Positions 17,501 through 25,026 are shown, counted from the first letter of the stretch. The stretch: 58,329 nt of DNA from JAKQDH01 sp029558835 (GCA_035356615.1 DAOQSN010000034.1:1-58329), one strand, 5' to 3'. A program made the numbers and translations. The notes: generated from the sequence alone by a model not told the origin.

Positions 17501-18033
17501 CGGTGCCGCTGGCGGCCGTGGGCGGCTTCGCCGGCCTGGCGATCGTGCACTGGGTGAGCCTGTACGACGTCACCGCGCCGATCCAGCAGCTTGACGTGGT
17601 GACGATGCTGGGCTTTGTGATCCTGATCGGCGTCGTGGTCAACAACGCCATCCTGATCGTCCACCAGGCACTAACGTTCATGCGGCGCGACGGGATGCCG
17701 CACGCCGAGGCAGTCGTGCTGTCGGTGCAGACCCGCACCCGCCCGATCTTCATGTCTTCCTTCACCTCGATCGTGGGCATGCTGCCGCTGGTGATCACGC
17801 CTGGGGCGGGCAGCGAGTTGTACCGGGGGCTGGGCAGCGTCATGGTCGGCGGGCTGCTGGTGGCAACGCTGTTCACGCTGGTGCTGGTACCGCTGGCGTT
17901 CACATTGTTCCTCGACGTGCAAGCCTGGGCAAAGCGGACGCTGGCGGCCGGCTCAGCCCCGGCGCGGCCTGCCCCCGTGTCGGCGGGTGGCGAGGCGGAA
18001 CCCGCCGCTGCGACGCCGGGTTCCGGTAACTGA
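14524..18033 (+). CDS. RND-family efflux permease (AcrB/HAE1-like)
   Basis: This 1169-residue inner-membrane proton antiporter has the two-fold RND repeat: a first helix, a large periplasmic loop with the pore/porter domains, six helices, a second loop, and six more helices. The fourth-helix motif GMVVDNSIVVLENIYR carries the proton-relay aspartate. N-terminal ITQGKRDYTYRTVGEY is porter-domain sequence. Length is about 100 residues more than AcrB, partly from an extension within the last membrane block. No TolC-type outer membrane factor lies in the operon. The substrate is not predictable. Confidence 0.93.
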   Translation: MGIIRFAIENPVKVAVSVILVALFGVLSVFRIPIQLTPDVDRPVIIVTTTWPGASPQEVETEIVDRQEDQLKSVTNLTKMTSTAQEGYATVRLEFPVGVDRNVAYRDVSDKLRQVTDYPDRAKEPTIAATEESLDQTIAWLILYSTGDLDVTKLKTFVEEKVKPVLERAEGVADVPVYGGLEREIQVVVDPYKLAARKLTFGDLAAALQNQNRNISAGTITQGKRDYTYRTVGEYRSLEDVSNTVIAFQPGGPVYVRDVATVVDGFAKQFAFVRSEGRYVIAMPARREIGANVITAMENLKEQVALVNKQLLEPRGLKIEQIYDQTDYIWSSINLVLQNIAVGGALAVIVLLVFLRSTSATGIVAVAIPISVVGSFLVITVLGRSLNVVMLAGMAFAVGMVVDNSIVVLENIYRHRSLGKGRLQAALDGAHEVWGAVLASTLTTVAVFLPVITVEEEAGQLFRDIAIAIAAAVSLSLLVSVLVIPPLSSRFLRASKATSAEGGKPWVFALWVGRLVGRLSRNPLARVAIVVGLAGLSLWGSWLLAPATEYLPAGNQNLVFGMLFCPPGYAIDEYKRMAALIEDGDPDDPLDGIRPFWEAQLGSAEAAELRPVQMTVGREQTVVREVQPPPMKNFFYVAYGSMAFMGCTSEVETVVKPLEQVMQNAAARIPGVFAGFRQISLFASGESSGNTVDLEIRGDDINEVSAAAGLILGAVMQAGYEYPQPSPANFDQGRPEVRLVPKRTQAAELGMSVASVGFVGEALVKGAYIGEFNDHGDKIDMVIKVAGTENASPHELAQIPVYTPAGRLVTLAAVVNTENTTAPQEIRHIEEMSAVRLSIQPKMGVPLQETMRELEEDIIGPLRARGLIGPGIITNLAGTADKLTQTLRALLGDFRGTVTRPRLLGWSVPASCAVLSLVAAVMLVPVWTLLRRRLAAGVTAGLVVALVGGFFLLNPPLLLMALQSRMLLALVVTYLLMAALFESFVYPLLIMFTVPLAAVGGFAGLAIVHWVSLYDVTAPIQQLDVVTMLGFVILIGVVVNNAILIVHQALTFMRRDGMPHAEAVVLSVQTRTRPIFMSSFTSIVGMLPLVITPGAGSELYRGLGSVMVGGLLVATLFTLVLVPLAFTLFLDVQAWAKRTLAAGSAPARPAPVSAGGEAEPAAATPGSGN

Positions 18034-18212
18034 TGCCACCGCGCGGCACGAAGGCGGACCTCGACCGCTGCGCGCGCCCACGGCGGGTGATGCGCGCCGG
18101 CCCCCCGTTCGTGACGCCGGAGCGTCAAGCTGAAGGTGTTTTCTGCCCTCCCGGGCTCCGCGGACACCGCCCGCAACAGACATAAATCCATGCCCGGACG
18201 GGGTTTACGGAC

Positions 18213-18230
18213 ATCTGCGGAATCTGCGGA
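18213..18230 (+). promoter_or_regulatory. direct repeat ATCTGCGGA x2, candidate operator
   Basis: Two perfect, adjacent 9-bp copies at 18213-18221 and 18222-18230 end seven bases before the -35 box of the promoter at 18238. The placement suits an activator site. Confidence 0.4.
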
Positions 18231-18237
18231 AAATACT

Positions 18238-18266
18238 TTGCCAACCCGGTCCGTGTATTCGATATA
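18238..18266 (+). promoter_or_regulatory. sigma70-type promoter of candidate sRNA
   Basis: TTGCCA at 18238-18243, a 17-base spacer, and GATATA at 18261-18266. The predicted start is near 18273. There is no protein gene between here and the hairpin terminator. Confidence 0.6.
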
Positions 18267-18272
18267 GGAGTA

Positions 18273-18369
18273 GAGCGCACCTGGTGCGCTGGACTGTTTT
18301 CTTCCTCCTCCTCCTTCTGCGTGGGCACTCGCCAGAGCGGCCGATCACCGGTCTGGCGAGTGCCGTTTT
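18273..18369 (+). ncRNA. candidate trans-acting sRNA with anti-Shine-Dalgarno tract
   Basis: This RNA of about 97 nt is predicted from three features seen directly. It has a promoter at 18238-18266. A 5' hairpin AGCGCAC-CTG-GTGCGCT lies at 18274-18290. A 13-bp terminator hairpin at 18324-18364 is followed by T4. Between the hairpins, 18295-18320 reads as a pyrimidine tract containing CUUCCUCCUCCUCCUUCU, the complement of repeated AGGAGG. Single-stranded CU-rich loops like this are how several bacterial sRNAs (for example the alphaproteobacterial CcsR/cuckoo type) block ribosome sites. No known family is recognised. It lies 240 bp after the RND operon, on the same strand. Confidence 0.6.
18324..18369 (+). 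terminator. intrinsic terminator with 13-bp stem
   Basis: GGCACTCGCCAGA (18324-18336) pairs perfectly with TCTGGCGAGTGCC (18352-18364). The 15-base loop holds a small CCG/CGG stem. T4 follows at 18366-18369. It ends the candidate sRNA. Confidence 0.75.
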
Positions 18370-18425
18370 ATGTCCCTCCCCGCATACTCAGCGCGCGCGG
18401 GGCTGGGCGTCGCTATCCGGATGGT

Positions 18426-18740
18426 GCGTGCGCCCTCCGGGCGCAGGGGGGATGAAAAGAGTAGTCCCGCCTCCAGGGCCTGGAAGGCCCTGGCAACGAT
18501 CGTGCGCCCTCCGGGCGAGGATGCGAGTGTCTCCCGGCTCGGAGCCAGCACGCTGCGGGTGGAGAACCAACGCCCTACAGGCGGAGAATCAACGCACAGC
18601 GGGTGGAGAACCAACGCACTGCGGGCGGAGAACCAACGTGCTCCTCCGCCCGGAGGGCGGACGGTCGTTGCCAGGGACTTCGAGTCCCTGGGAAGCCGCC
18701 CGCTTTCTTCTCGTTCTTCTTCTCTTCAGTCCGCCCGGAG
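18426..18740. repeat. two inverted palindrome clusters flanking 22-bp tandem repeats
   Basis: The left cluster, 18426-18520, carries GCGCCCTCCGGGCG, CCAGGGCCTGGAAGGCCCTGG and CAACGATCG. The right cluster, 18648-18740, carries the same parts in reverse: CGCCCGGAGGGCGGACG, CGTTGCCAGGGACTTCGAG and a closing CCGCCCGGAGGGCGG. Between them is the tandem array. There is no convincing coding. Confidence 0.6.
18541..18648 (+). repeat. tandem repeat, exact 22-bp period
   Basis: GGAGAACCAACG (or GGAGAATCAACG) recurs at 18561, 18583, 18605 and 18627, exactly 22 bp apart. A shorter degenerate unit starts at 18541. The units are direct and contiguous without spacers. Confidence 0.8.
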
Positions 18741-18856
18741 GGCGGACGAAGCGGCGACGCGCCCTCGACTGCCGCGCTTCGGCACCACCGCGCCAGCGGC
18801 GACCGTCGCGAGGCCGACGGACGCCGAGACTGGCGGGCAGATTCGGGCTTGCCAGT

Positions 18857-19441
18857 TCAGGACTCGCGCTGGCGATACAAGGTGGGATCGATCACGCGCG
18901 CCATCGCTTCCTGGTTCAGACCGCCCAGAAAGTCGCTGAGGGCGCGAATCGGCGGCAACGGCTCCCGCAACAGCTCGTTGTAATGGACGTAGTGGACGCG
19001 GAAGTTCGGCTGCGCCGCCAGCCACTGGTAGCACTTGTCAAGCTGGGCCTGGAACACCCGGAGGAGCTGCGCCGCATCGAGGTTGCCGCCCGGCTTGCCG
19101 CTGTGCTGCAGCATCACATCCTGTGAACGGATGACCTCCTCCAGTTGCCGCTGCATGAACACGACGCGGTACACCCGGTCCGGCGGCAGGTCGTACAATA
19201 GCATGTACACCATCTTGACGACCTTGCCGGACGCCCGCGCCAGCCACGAGGGGTCGGCCTTGGTCTTCTTGACCGCTTCAAACTCGTAGTATCCCCGGGG
19301 ATTATCCTCGTCCGCGGTGCGGATCCCGTCGGTCAAAGCCGACAGCCCGCCGGCCTCGAGCATCTGCATCATCAGCGAGGTCCCCGACCGCGGCAGGCCG
19401 GAGACGATGGTGATAGGTGCGTCAGATGGTGGGCACATCAT
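18857..19441 (-). CDS. sulfotransferase family protein
   Basis: This 194-residue protein begins with the 5'-phosphosulfate loop TIVSGLPRSGTSLMMQML, where PRSGTS is residues 17-22. A later VVFMQRQLEEVIRSQDVML stretch matches the 3'-phosphate-binding region of PAPS-dependent sulfotransferases. It is shorter than the usual 250-300 residues. No transport or membrane segment is present. The acceptor is unknown. The two ATGs at 19441 and 19438 cannot be told apart; AGGA lies next to the first. It is the only gene between the sRNA/repeat block and frr. Confidence 0.78.
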   Translation of the reverse strand: MMCPPSDAPITIVSGLPRSGTSLMMQMLEAGGLSALTDGIRTADEDNPRGYYEFEAVKKTKADPSWLARASGKVVKMVYMLLYDLPPDRVYRVVFMQRQLEEVIRSQDVMLQHSGKPGGNLDAAQLLRVFQAQLDKCYQWLAAQPNFRVHYVHYNELLREPLPPIRALSDFLGGLNQEAMARVIDPTLYRQRES

Positions 19442-19460
19442 TCCTGTTCGCTACCACATG

Positions 19461-19545
19461 CCCGACGCAACGTCGGGAGTCCGGAATGAAGAAGGCACAA
19501 GGAAGAAGGCAGAGAGACTTCGCTGCTTCTCTGCATTCTTCATTC
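19461..19545. repeat. nested hairpins between frr and the sulfotransferase gene
   Basis: CCCGACG-CAA-CGTCGGG lies at 19461-19477. GAATGAAGAA (19484-19493) pairs with TTCTTCATTC (19536-19545), enclosing GCAGAGA..TCTCTGC (19509-19534). It lies just past the frr stop on the minus strand and could slow or end transcription of the rpsB operon. No T-run follows. Confidence 0.5.
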
Positions 19546-19569
19546 TCCATTCTGCATTCCTCTGGAGTC

Positions 19570-20136
19570 CTAGACTTCCTCGATCTCCGCCGCCTTCACT
19601 TTGACCAGCGCGTCGATATCGTCCTCGTACTTCTTGGTGAGCTTCTGGATGCGGTCCTTGGCATCCTTGGCCTCGTCCTCGCTGGCCGTCTTGGCCTTCT
19701 CGACGGCGTCGATGGCCTTGTTCGTGTCGCGGCGCACATTGCGCACGGTAATCTTCTGGGCCTCGGCCATCTTGCGGACCTGCTGGACGAGTTGCTGCCG
19801 GCGCTCGCCGGACAGCGGCGGCACCGGCAGGCGAATGGCCTTGCCGTCGTTCATCGGCGCGATCCCCAGGTCCGACGTTTGCAGCCCCTTGTCGATGTCC
19901 TTCAGCGTGCCGGGATCGAAGGGCTTGATCATCAGCGTCCCCGGATCGGGCACCGAGATGCTCGCCAGTTCGCGCAGCTCCATCGTGCTGCCGTAACTGG
20001 CCACCGCGATCCGCAGGTGCTCCACCAACCCGGGATGGGCACGCCCGGTGCGCACCCCGCGCAGCTCCTGCTTGAGAAACTCGATGGCCTTGGTCATCTT
20101 GGCCGTGCAGTCCTTCTCGATCTGACTGATCGTCAT
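19570..20136 (-). CDS. frr: ribosome recycling factor
   Basis: This 188-residue protein splits post-termination ribosomes together with EF-G. The family pattern is complete: the N-terminal helix with AIEFLKQELRGVRTGRAHPGLVEHL, the beta domain ISVPDPGTLMIKPFDPGTL, then the long helices with RRQQLVQQVRKMAEAQKITVRNVRRD and the C-terminal coiled coil. Length matches the usual 185. The start ATG overlaps the pyrH stop by four bases (ATGA), so the two are translationally coupled. It is the last gene of the rpsB-tsf-pyrH-frr operon. Confidence 0.97.
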   Translation of the reverse strand: MTISQIEKDCTAKMTKAIEFLKQELRGVRTGRAHPGLVEHLRIAVASYGSTMELRELASISVPDPGTLMIKPFDPGTLKDIDKGLQTSDLGIAPMNDGKAIRLPVPPLSGERRQQLVQQVRKMAEAQKITVRNVRRDTNKAIDAVEKAKTASEDEAKDAKDRIQKLTKKYEDDIDALVKVKAAEIEEV

Positions 20137-20948
20137 CGCCGCACTCCTGGACCCGCCGCGGACGCGGACCTTCCGCCCGGCGCGGCCGCGCCGCCTTCCG
20201 CCGCTGCCCCCGCGTCAATGATGGTACCAACCTTCTCGCCCAGCACCACCGCCCGCATGTTGCCCGGTCGCTTCAGGTCGAACACGATGATGGGGATCCG
20301 GCCACGCTGACAGAGGTCCACGGCGCTCACGTCCATGACGGCCAGCCGCCGGTCGATGACCTCGTTGTAGGTGAGGTGCTCGATCCGGCGGGCGGCAGGG
20401 TCGGTCACCGGGTCGGCCGTGTACACCCCGTCCACCTTGGTCGCCTTCAGCAGCACGTCGGCACGGACCTCGGTGGCCCGCAGGGCGCCGCCGGTGTCGG
20501 TGGTCACGTACGGGTTGCCGGTGCCGCCCGCGAAGATGACCACCCGCCCCTTCTCCAGGTGCCGGATCGCCCGCCGCCGGATGAAACGCTCGCAAACCCG
20601 GTCTATCGAAATGGCGCTCTGCACCCGGGTGGGCACGCCGAGGGCCTCCAGCGTGTCCTGAAACGCCACGGCGTTCAGCACCGTCGCCAGCATGCCCATG
20701 TAATGTCCGGTGGTTTCCTCGATGAGCGAGTCGCGGACGATGGTGTGCCCACGGATGATGTTGCCCCCGCCGACCACGACCGCAAGCTGCACGCCCAGGT
20801 CGACGACGAGCTTGACCTCCTCCGCCACCCGGCGCAGTTCACCCCCATCGACGCCCCCCCGACCGGGGACGCAGAAAGCCTCCCCGCTGATCTTCAGCAG
20901 GACCCGGCGGTAGCGCGGCTCCGCGGGGCAGAGCATGCCGGATGTCAT
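20133..20948 (-). CDS. pyrH: UMP kinase
   Basis: This 271-residue amino-acid-kinase-fold enzyme makes UDP from UMP. Family elements are seen in order: RVLLKISGEAF, VVVGGGNIIRG, DRVCERFIRRRAIRHLEKG and VIFAGGTGNPYVTTDTGGAL, then VKATKVDGVYTADP-type sequence and a C-terminal VDLCQRGRIPIIVFDL. The start ATG at 20948 has GGAG upstream; an in-frame GTG at 21023 would add 25 residues. The C-terminus has about 25 extra Ala/Gly-rich residues. It overlaps frr by four bases and follows tsf by 153 bp. Confidence 0.96.
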   Translation of the reverse strand: MTSGMLCPAEPRYRRVLLKISGEAFCVPGRGGVDGGELRRVAEEVKLVVDLGVQLAVVVGGGNIIRGHTIVRDSLIEETTGHYMGMLATVLNAVAFQDTLEALGVPTRVQSAISIDRVCERFIRRRAIRHLEKGRVVIFAGGTGNPYVTTDTGGALRATEVRADVLLKATKVDGVYTADPVTDPAARRIEHLTYNEVIDRRLAVMDVSAVDLCQRGRIPIIVFDLKRPGNMRAVVLGEKVGTIIDAGAAAEGGAAAPGGRSASAAGPGVRR

Positions 20949-21101
20949 CGGCTCCGGGGCTAGGCGACTGCCGACCGGGGCCGACGCTGCCGATGTTGAC
21001 GACGGCGCGGAAGGATCGTTCACGGGGGTGGTTTCCTACGCAAGCACTACCGGCGCGAGCCCGGCCCCGCGCCACGCCTCGAACGGCGCACCGGGCGGCT
21101 T

Positions 21102-21932
21102 CTAGCCCCCCACGACCATGATGACCATGTCCACCACCGCGCTCACGCCGGCCGCCTTGAGCACCTCGCCTACCGTCTTCTTGCCGTACACGTCGCTACG
21201 GGCGTGAAGCTGCTCCATCAGGGCCTTCTGGGCGTAGAACGCGTTGACCTGACCGGCCACGATCTTGTCCACGATCTGCTCCGGCTTGCCCTCCGCGACC
21301 GCCACCTCGCGGGCCAGGGAGCGTACCTTCTCCACGTCGGCCGCCGGGATGGCGGACCGGTCGATCGCCAGCGGCTTGGCGAACGCCGTGTGCATGCACA
21401 GGTCGGCCGCCACGCTCTCCGAACTCGGAGCGGCGTCCAGCGCCAGCAGCACGCCGGTCTTGCCGTCGTGGTGCACGTAGGAGGTGACAAACTCCCCGAT
21501 GACGCGCCGGCAGCGAATCAGGTTCATCGTCTCCCGCATCTTGCCGTAGACTTCGGTGAACCGGCTCTCGATCTCCGGGGCGTTGCGGATGGTGTCGGGA
21601 TGCGGCGCCGCCTCGCGTCCCGAGGCGACCTTCTTGGCCATGGCGTTGGCCAAGTCGATGAACACCTCGTTGACCGCCACCGGCGCCGTCTCGCAGCGCA
21701 GCTCGACCATGGCGCCCACCTTGCGCGTCCCGTCGATGAAGACGCCGATGCGTCCCTCCCCGGTCTCGCGTCCGGCGCGCTCGGCCATCTTGCCCTTGTG
21801 CTTCTTGCGCAGCCAATCCTTGGCCGCCTCGAGGTCGCCGTTGTTTTCCATCAGCGCCTGCTTGCACTCCATCATGGGCAGGCCGGTCGTCTCGCGCAAA
21901 TCCTTCACCATCTGGGGACTAACGTTCGCCAT
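21102..21932 (-). CDS. tsf: elongation factor Ts
   Basis: This 276-residue protein recycles EF-Tu by exchanging GDP. It has the N-terminal UBA domain (VKDLRETTGLPMMECKQAL) and the EAAKDWLRKK motif. The dimer domains follow, containing GRIGVFIDGTRKVGAMVELRC-type and VAAD..MHTAFAKPLAID stretches. The end is slightly unusual: KKTVGEVLKAAGVSAVVDMV. GAGG lies upstream of the ATG. It is second in the operon, separated from rpsB by a 445-bp gap with repeats. Confidence 0.97.
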   Translation of the reverse strand: MANVSPQMVKDLRETTGLPMMECKQALMENNGDLEAAKDWLRKKHKGKMAERAGRETGEGRIGVFIDGTRKVGAMVELRCETAPVAVNEVFIDLANAMAKKVASGREAAPHPDTIRNAPEIESRFTEVYGKMRETMNLIRCRRVIGEFVTSYVHHDGKTGVLLALDAAPSSESVAADLCMHTAFAKPLAIDRSAIPAADVEKVRSLAREVAVAEGKPEQIVDKIVAGQVNAFYAQKALMEQLHARSDVYGKKTVGEVLKAAGVSAVVDMVIMVVGG

Positions 21933-22377
21933 GTTGCTACAACCTCTTACTGCTCACGAGCACCACGGGCGACAGCCGCCCGCCTGCATCGCGAGTGAAT
22001 TCACTTCGTCAAGGACTCTCGTTAACCGCGAGTGCCCCACCCTCTCACCCCTGGGGCGCAAACCCCGGGCATCCTGCCCGCCACGAACCGATACGCGCGC
22101 ACCGTCGCACGCGGCACCTTGCCCGTCGTGGCGTGGCACGGGCATCCTGCCCGTGTTCTCCACGGAGGGAAACCACCACTCCGCGCCGTCCGGATGAACC
22201 CAATCGCCAACCGCGGCCGGGGATGGCATTCCCTCTCTACCGCTCACTGGCTGCGGTCCCGCCCCGGCCGAGCCGACGTCGGTACACCGCCGGCGACTCG
22301 GGATTGCCGATCCGAACCGCAACCATCAGGGAGCGGACGACCTTCAGCGCCGGCGTCACCCGATCGGGCTGGTCCGT
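21933..22377. repeat. rpsB-tsf spacer filled with GGCACGGGCATCCTGCCCGTG-type REPs
   Basis: The repeat GGCACGGGCATCCTGCCCG at 22135-22153, and a sibling GGGCATCCTGCCCGCCACG at 22068-22086, lie between two genes usually spaced by under 100 bp. Related units occur at 26624-26646 and 36619-36645. No gene is seen. Confidence 0.6.
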
Positions 22378-23265
22378 TCAGCTTCCGGGCTCCCGGTGCG
22401 GCTCACCCGCCTGACCGCTGCCGGCATCACTCGCCGGCGGTCGGGACGACACGCGTGGTTCGCCCACCTGCCCATGCGCCTCTCGCGCCGCCTCAGCCAT
22501 CGCCTCCGGCACGCGTGCCTCGGCCTCCCCGGGCCGCCGCGTTCCGCGACTGTGCCCGTCGTCCTTCTCGCGGGCGTGCTGCCGCCCGCGCAACCCCTCC
22601 TCCACGGCATCCGTGAGCTGCGTGAGGACCACCTCGATGGCCCGCATCGCGTCGTCGTTGCCCGGAATGGGAAGGTCGGCAAAGGTCGGGTCGGAGTCCG
22701 TGTCGATCAGGCAGATCGTCGGGATGCCGAGCTTGCGCGCCTCGCGCACCGCGTTGCGTTCCCGGTGCACGTCGATGACGACCAAGGCGCCGGGGAGTTT
22801 GTTCATGATGCGGACGCCTTCCAGGTTCCGCTTGATCTTGCGCAGCTCCCGGGCCCGTGACGACCGCATCTTCTTGCTGTATTCCTGCTCCGCGCCGCTG
22901 GCGACCTCGCCTTCGAGTTCCTCCAGGCGGGCCAGCCGCGAGCGGATCGTCCGAAAGTTCGTCAGCATGCCGCCCAGCCAGCGCTCCGCCACCCAGGGCA
23001 TCTTCACGCGCGTCGCCTGGGTCATGATGTGCGGGCGGGCCTGCCGCTTGGTACCCACATACAACACGTCTTCACCCTCGGCCACACACCGCGCGATAAA
23101 TTTCTTGGCGCGCAGCAGACCCTTCACCGTCTCGCGAATGTCGATGATGTGGATCAGGTTGCGCTTGCCGAAGATGTAGGGCTTCATCCTCGGGTTCCAC
23201 CGGCTCACGCGATGGCCGTAGTGAATTCCTGCGTCAACTAGTTGACTGACCAACTCCGATGCCAA
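22378..23265 (-). CDS. rpsB: 30S ribosomal protein S2
   Basis: This 295-residue protein has the S2 signature elements GIHYGHRVSRWNPRMKPYIF, LYVGTKRQA, VAERWLGGMLTNFRTIRSRL, and LPGALVVIDVHRERNAVREA followed by IPGNDDAMRAIEVVL. The core ends near residue 230; the last 65 residues are a Glu/Arg/Pro-rich tail not found in E. coli S2. The start is a TTG at 23265, backed by a strong GGAGG seven bases upstream. It leads the rpsB-tsf-pyrH-frr operon. Confidence 0.97.
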   Translation of the reverse strand: MASELVSQLVDAGIHYGHRVSRWNPRMKPYIFGKRNLIHIIDIRETVKGLLRAKKFIARCVAEGEDVLYVGTKRQARPHIMTQATRVKMPWVAERWLGGMLTNFRTIRSRLARLEELEGEVASGAEQEYSKKMRSSRARELRKIKRNLEGVRIMNKLPGALVVIDVHRERNAVREARKLGIPTICLIDTDSDPTFADLPIPGNDDAMRAIEVVLTQLTDAVEEGLRGRQHAREKDDGHSRGTRRPGEAEARVPEAMAEAAREAHGQVGEPRVSSRPPASDAGSGQAGEPHREPGS

Positions 23266-23325
23266 AAAGTAACCTCCACTTACGGGGTCTCAGACCTCCA
23301 CCGCACCGCTGCGGCGGAATCCCGC

Positions 23326-23353
23326 ACTCTACCATATCGGCACCAGGGTTCAA
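23326..23353 (-). promoter_or_regulatory. candidate promoter of the rpsB operon
   Basis: On the minus strand TTGAAC (23353-23348), a 16-base spacer and TAGAGT (23331-23326). The leader then contains GGTCT-G-AGACC, close to the ribosome site. Confidence 0.35.
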
Positions 23354-23369
23354 GACACCACGACTGCCG

Positions 23370-23620
23370 CCCGCCCTACGTTGCCCCCGCGACCCAGGTA
23401 GGCCGGGTTCCACCCGCCGCCGCCCCGTAGGGCGGGTTCCTCCCGCCATCGCTCCGAACGGTGAGCCCCCGGCGGGCAAAGCCCGCCCTACGTTGCCCCC
23501 GCAACCCAGGTAGGCCGGGTTCCACCCGCCACGCCCTGTAGGGCGGGTTCCTCCCGCCGCCGGCCCGAAGGGCGGGTTTCACCTGCCATCGCTCCGAACG
23601 GTAAGCCCCCGCGGGCGGTC
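23370..23620. repeat. tandem array of GTAGGGCGGGTTCC-type palindromic units
   Basis: The phrase CCGCCCTACGTTGCCCCCGC starts at 23371 and again at 23483, each time followed by ACCCAGGTAGGCCGGGTTCC. CCATCGCTCCGAACGGT starts at 23446 and 23586. The unequal offsets (112 and 140 bp) show duplication followed by an extra insertion. The array sits between the divergent lpxB and rpsB. No gene is seen. Confidence 0.65.
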
Positions 23621-23762
23621 CTGCGGTTGAAGTGGCCGGCGACCTGCCTTAGCGTGCGTACGCGATATTGTGCCCCCCCACCCGGGGGGGACGGCCTTGC
23701 CGACCCCGTCAGGGGGCACAAAGGCTGCGGCACGCGTTTCTAGACGCCGTATGATACCAGGG

Positions 23763-24974
23763 ATGCCCGAAGCTCCGTCGAACCACGCCGACCCGCTGAT
23801 CTTCATCAGCGCCGCGGAACCCAGCGCGGACCGCATCGGCGCCGCCCTCATCCGGGCGACGCGCCAGCTTGCCCCGGCCGTGGGCTTCGTCGGCGTGGCC
23901 GGGCCGCGGATGGCGGAGGCCGGCTGCGTGTCCATCTTCGACATGACCGGTCACTCGGCCATGCTGCTGGGCACCGTCGGGGCCGCCCGCCGCGGCTGGG
24001 CACTGCTCCGGACCGCGCGCGAATGCCTGGCGCAACAACCGTTCGCCGCGGCCGTCGTGATTGACTCGCCCGTGCTGCATCTGCCGCTGGCCAGGCGGAT
24101 CCACGCCCGCGGGATTCCGGTGCTGTACTACGTCGCGCCGCAGTTGTGGGCGTGGGGAGCCGGACGGATTCGCAAGCTGCGCCGGTGGGTGGATGAGCTC
24201 GCGGTCATCCTGCCGTTCGAGGAGGAGTACTTCCGCACCCGCGGTGTGGCGGCCACCTTCGTCGGGCATCCGATGTTTGACCGGGGCGAGTGGCGTCCGC
24301 CGGCCGCGGACGCGGTTGACCGCATCCGTGCGGGCGGCACACCGCTGGTGGCGTTGCTGCCGGGCTCGCGGAAGCACGTCGTCGCTGAGGTGCTGCGCGG
24401 ACAGCTCGAGGTGGCGCGGCGGGTCGCGGCCGAGTCTCCCGCGGCCGGGTTCGCCGTGTCCCAGGCGAACGAGCACGTCGGGCCGCTCGTCCGCGCGGCG
24501 TGTGCCGGCACCGGCCTGCCTGTGCGCGTGCACGCGGGCGCCTCCGCGGAACTGATTGCCGCCGCGGACTTGGTGCTGGTGGCCTCGGGCACGACCACGC
24601 TGGAGGTGGCGGGGTTCGGCAAGCCGATGATCGTGATGTACAACGCCTCGCGCGTTGCCTATCACCTTTGCGCCCGGTGGCTCGTGAGACTGCCTCACCT
24701 CGCGTTGCCCAACATCCTCGCCGGGCGCGAAGTGGTCCCCGAGTTCATGCCGTACTACACCTCCACCGAGCCGATCGCACGGTGCGCGCTGAAGCTACTG
24801 GGTTCACCCGAGAAACGCGAGGCGATGTCGCGCGAGTTGCAGCAGATCATCGCGTCGTTACGCACGGGGAACGCCTCACAACACGTCGCAAGGATGGTGC
24901 TGGAGCTGGCGGAGAAGCGAAGCGCCTCGGCGTCATCGTGCTTGCCGGTCGCCGAACCCCCGCCCGCACCGTAG
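23763..24974 (+). CDS. lpxB: lipid-A-disaccharide synthase
   Basis: This GT19 enzyme joins UDP-2,3-diacylglucosamine and lipid X in lipid A synthesis at the inner membrane. In order are seen FISAAEPSADRIGAAL (usually AGEPSGD), GVAGPRMAEAGC, YYVAPQLWAWGAGRIRKL, ILPFEEEYFR..ATFVGHPMFD, LLPGSRKHVV, and the nucleotide-sugar region SGTTTLEVAGFGKPMIVMY. The 403-residue length is close to normal. Neither ATG at 23763 nor the one at 23751 has a good ribosome site; the first was preferred by alignment. It shows that the organism makes lipid A or a related glycolipid. Confidence 0.9.
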   Translation: MPEAPSNHADPLIFISAAEPSADRIGAALIRATRQLAPAVGFVGVAGPRMAEAGCVSIFDMTGHSAMLLGTVGAARRGWALLRTARECLAQQPFAAAVVIDSPVLHLPLARRIHARGIPVLYYVAPQLWAWGAGRIRKLRRWVDELAVILPFEEEYFRTRGVAATFVGHPMFDRGEWRPPAADAVDRIRAGGTPLVALLPGSRKHVVAEVLRGQLEVARRVAAESPAAGFAVSQANEHVGPLVRAACAGTGLPVRVHAGASAELIAAADLVLVASGTTTLEVAGFGKPMIVMYNASRVAYHLCARWLVRLPHLALPNILAGREVVPEFMPYYTSTEPIARCALKLLGSPEKREAMSRELQQIIASLRTGNASQHVARMVLELAEKRSASASSCLPVAEPPPAP

Positions 24975-25026
24975 CGTCGCCCCGCCGTGGGCCACGTAGT
25001 GAAGAATGGAGCCGCGCTGATTCCCA

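Noticed and set aside
18541..18648. CRISPR array
   Set aside because: The repeats are contiguous at a 22-bp period without spacers, and no cas gene is near.
18370..18939. 189-residue plus-strand frame
   Set aside because: It is made of tandem and inverted repeats, not a protein.
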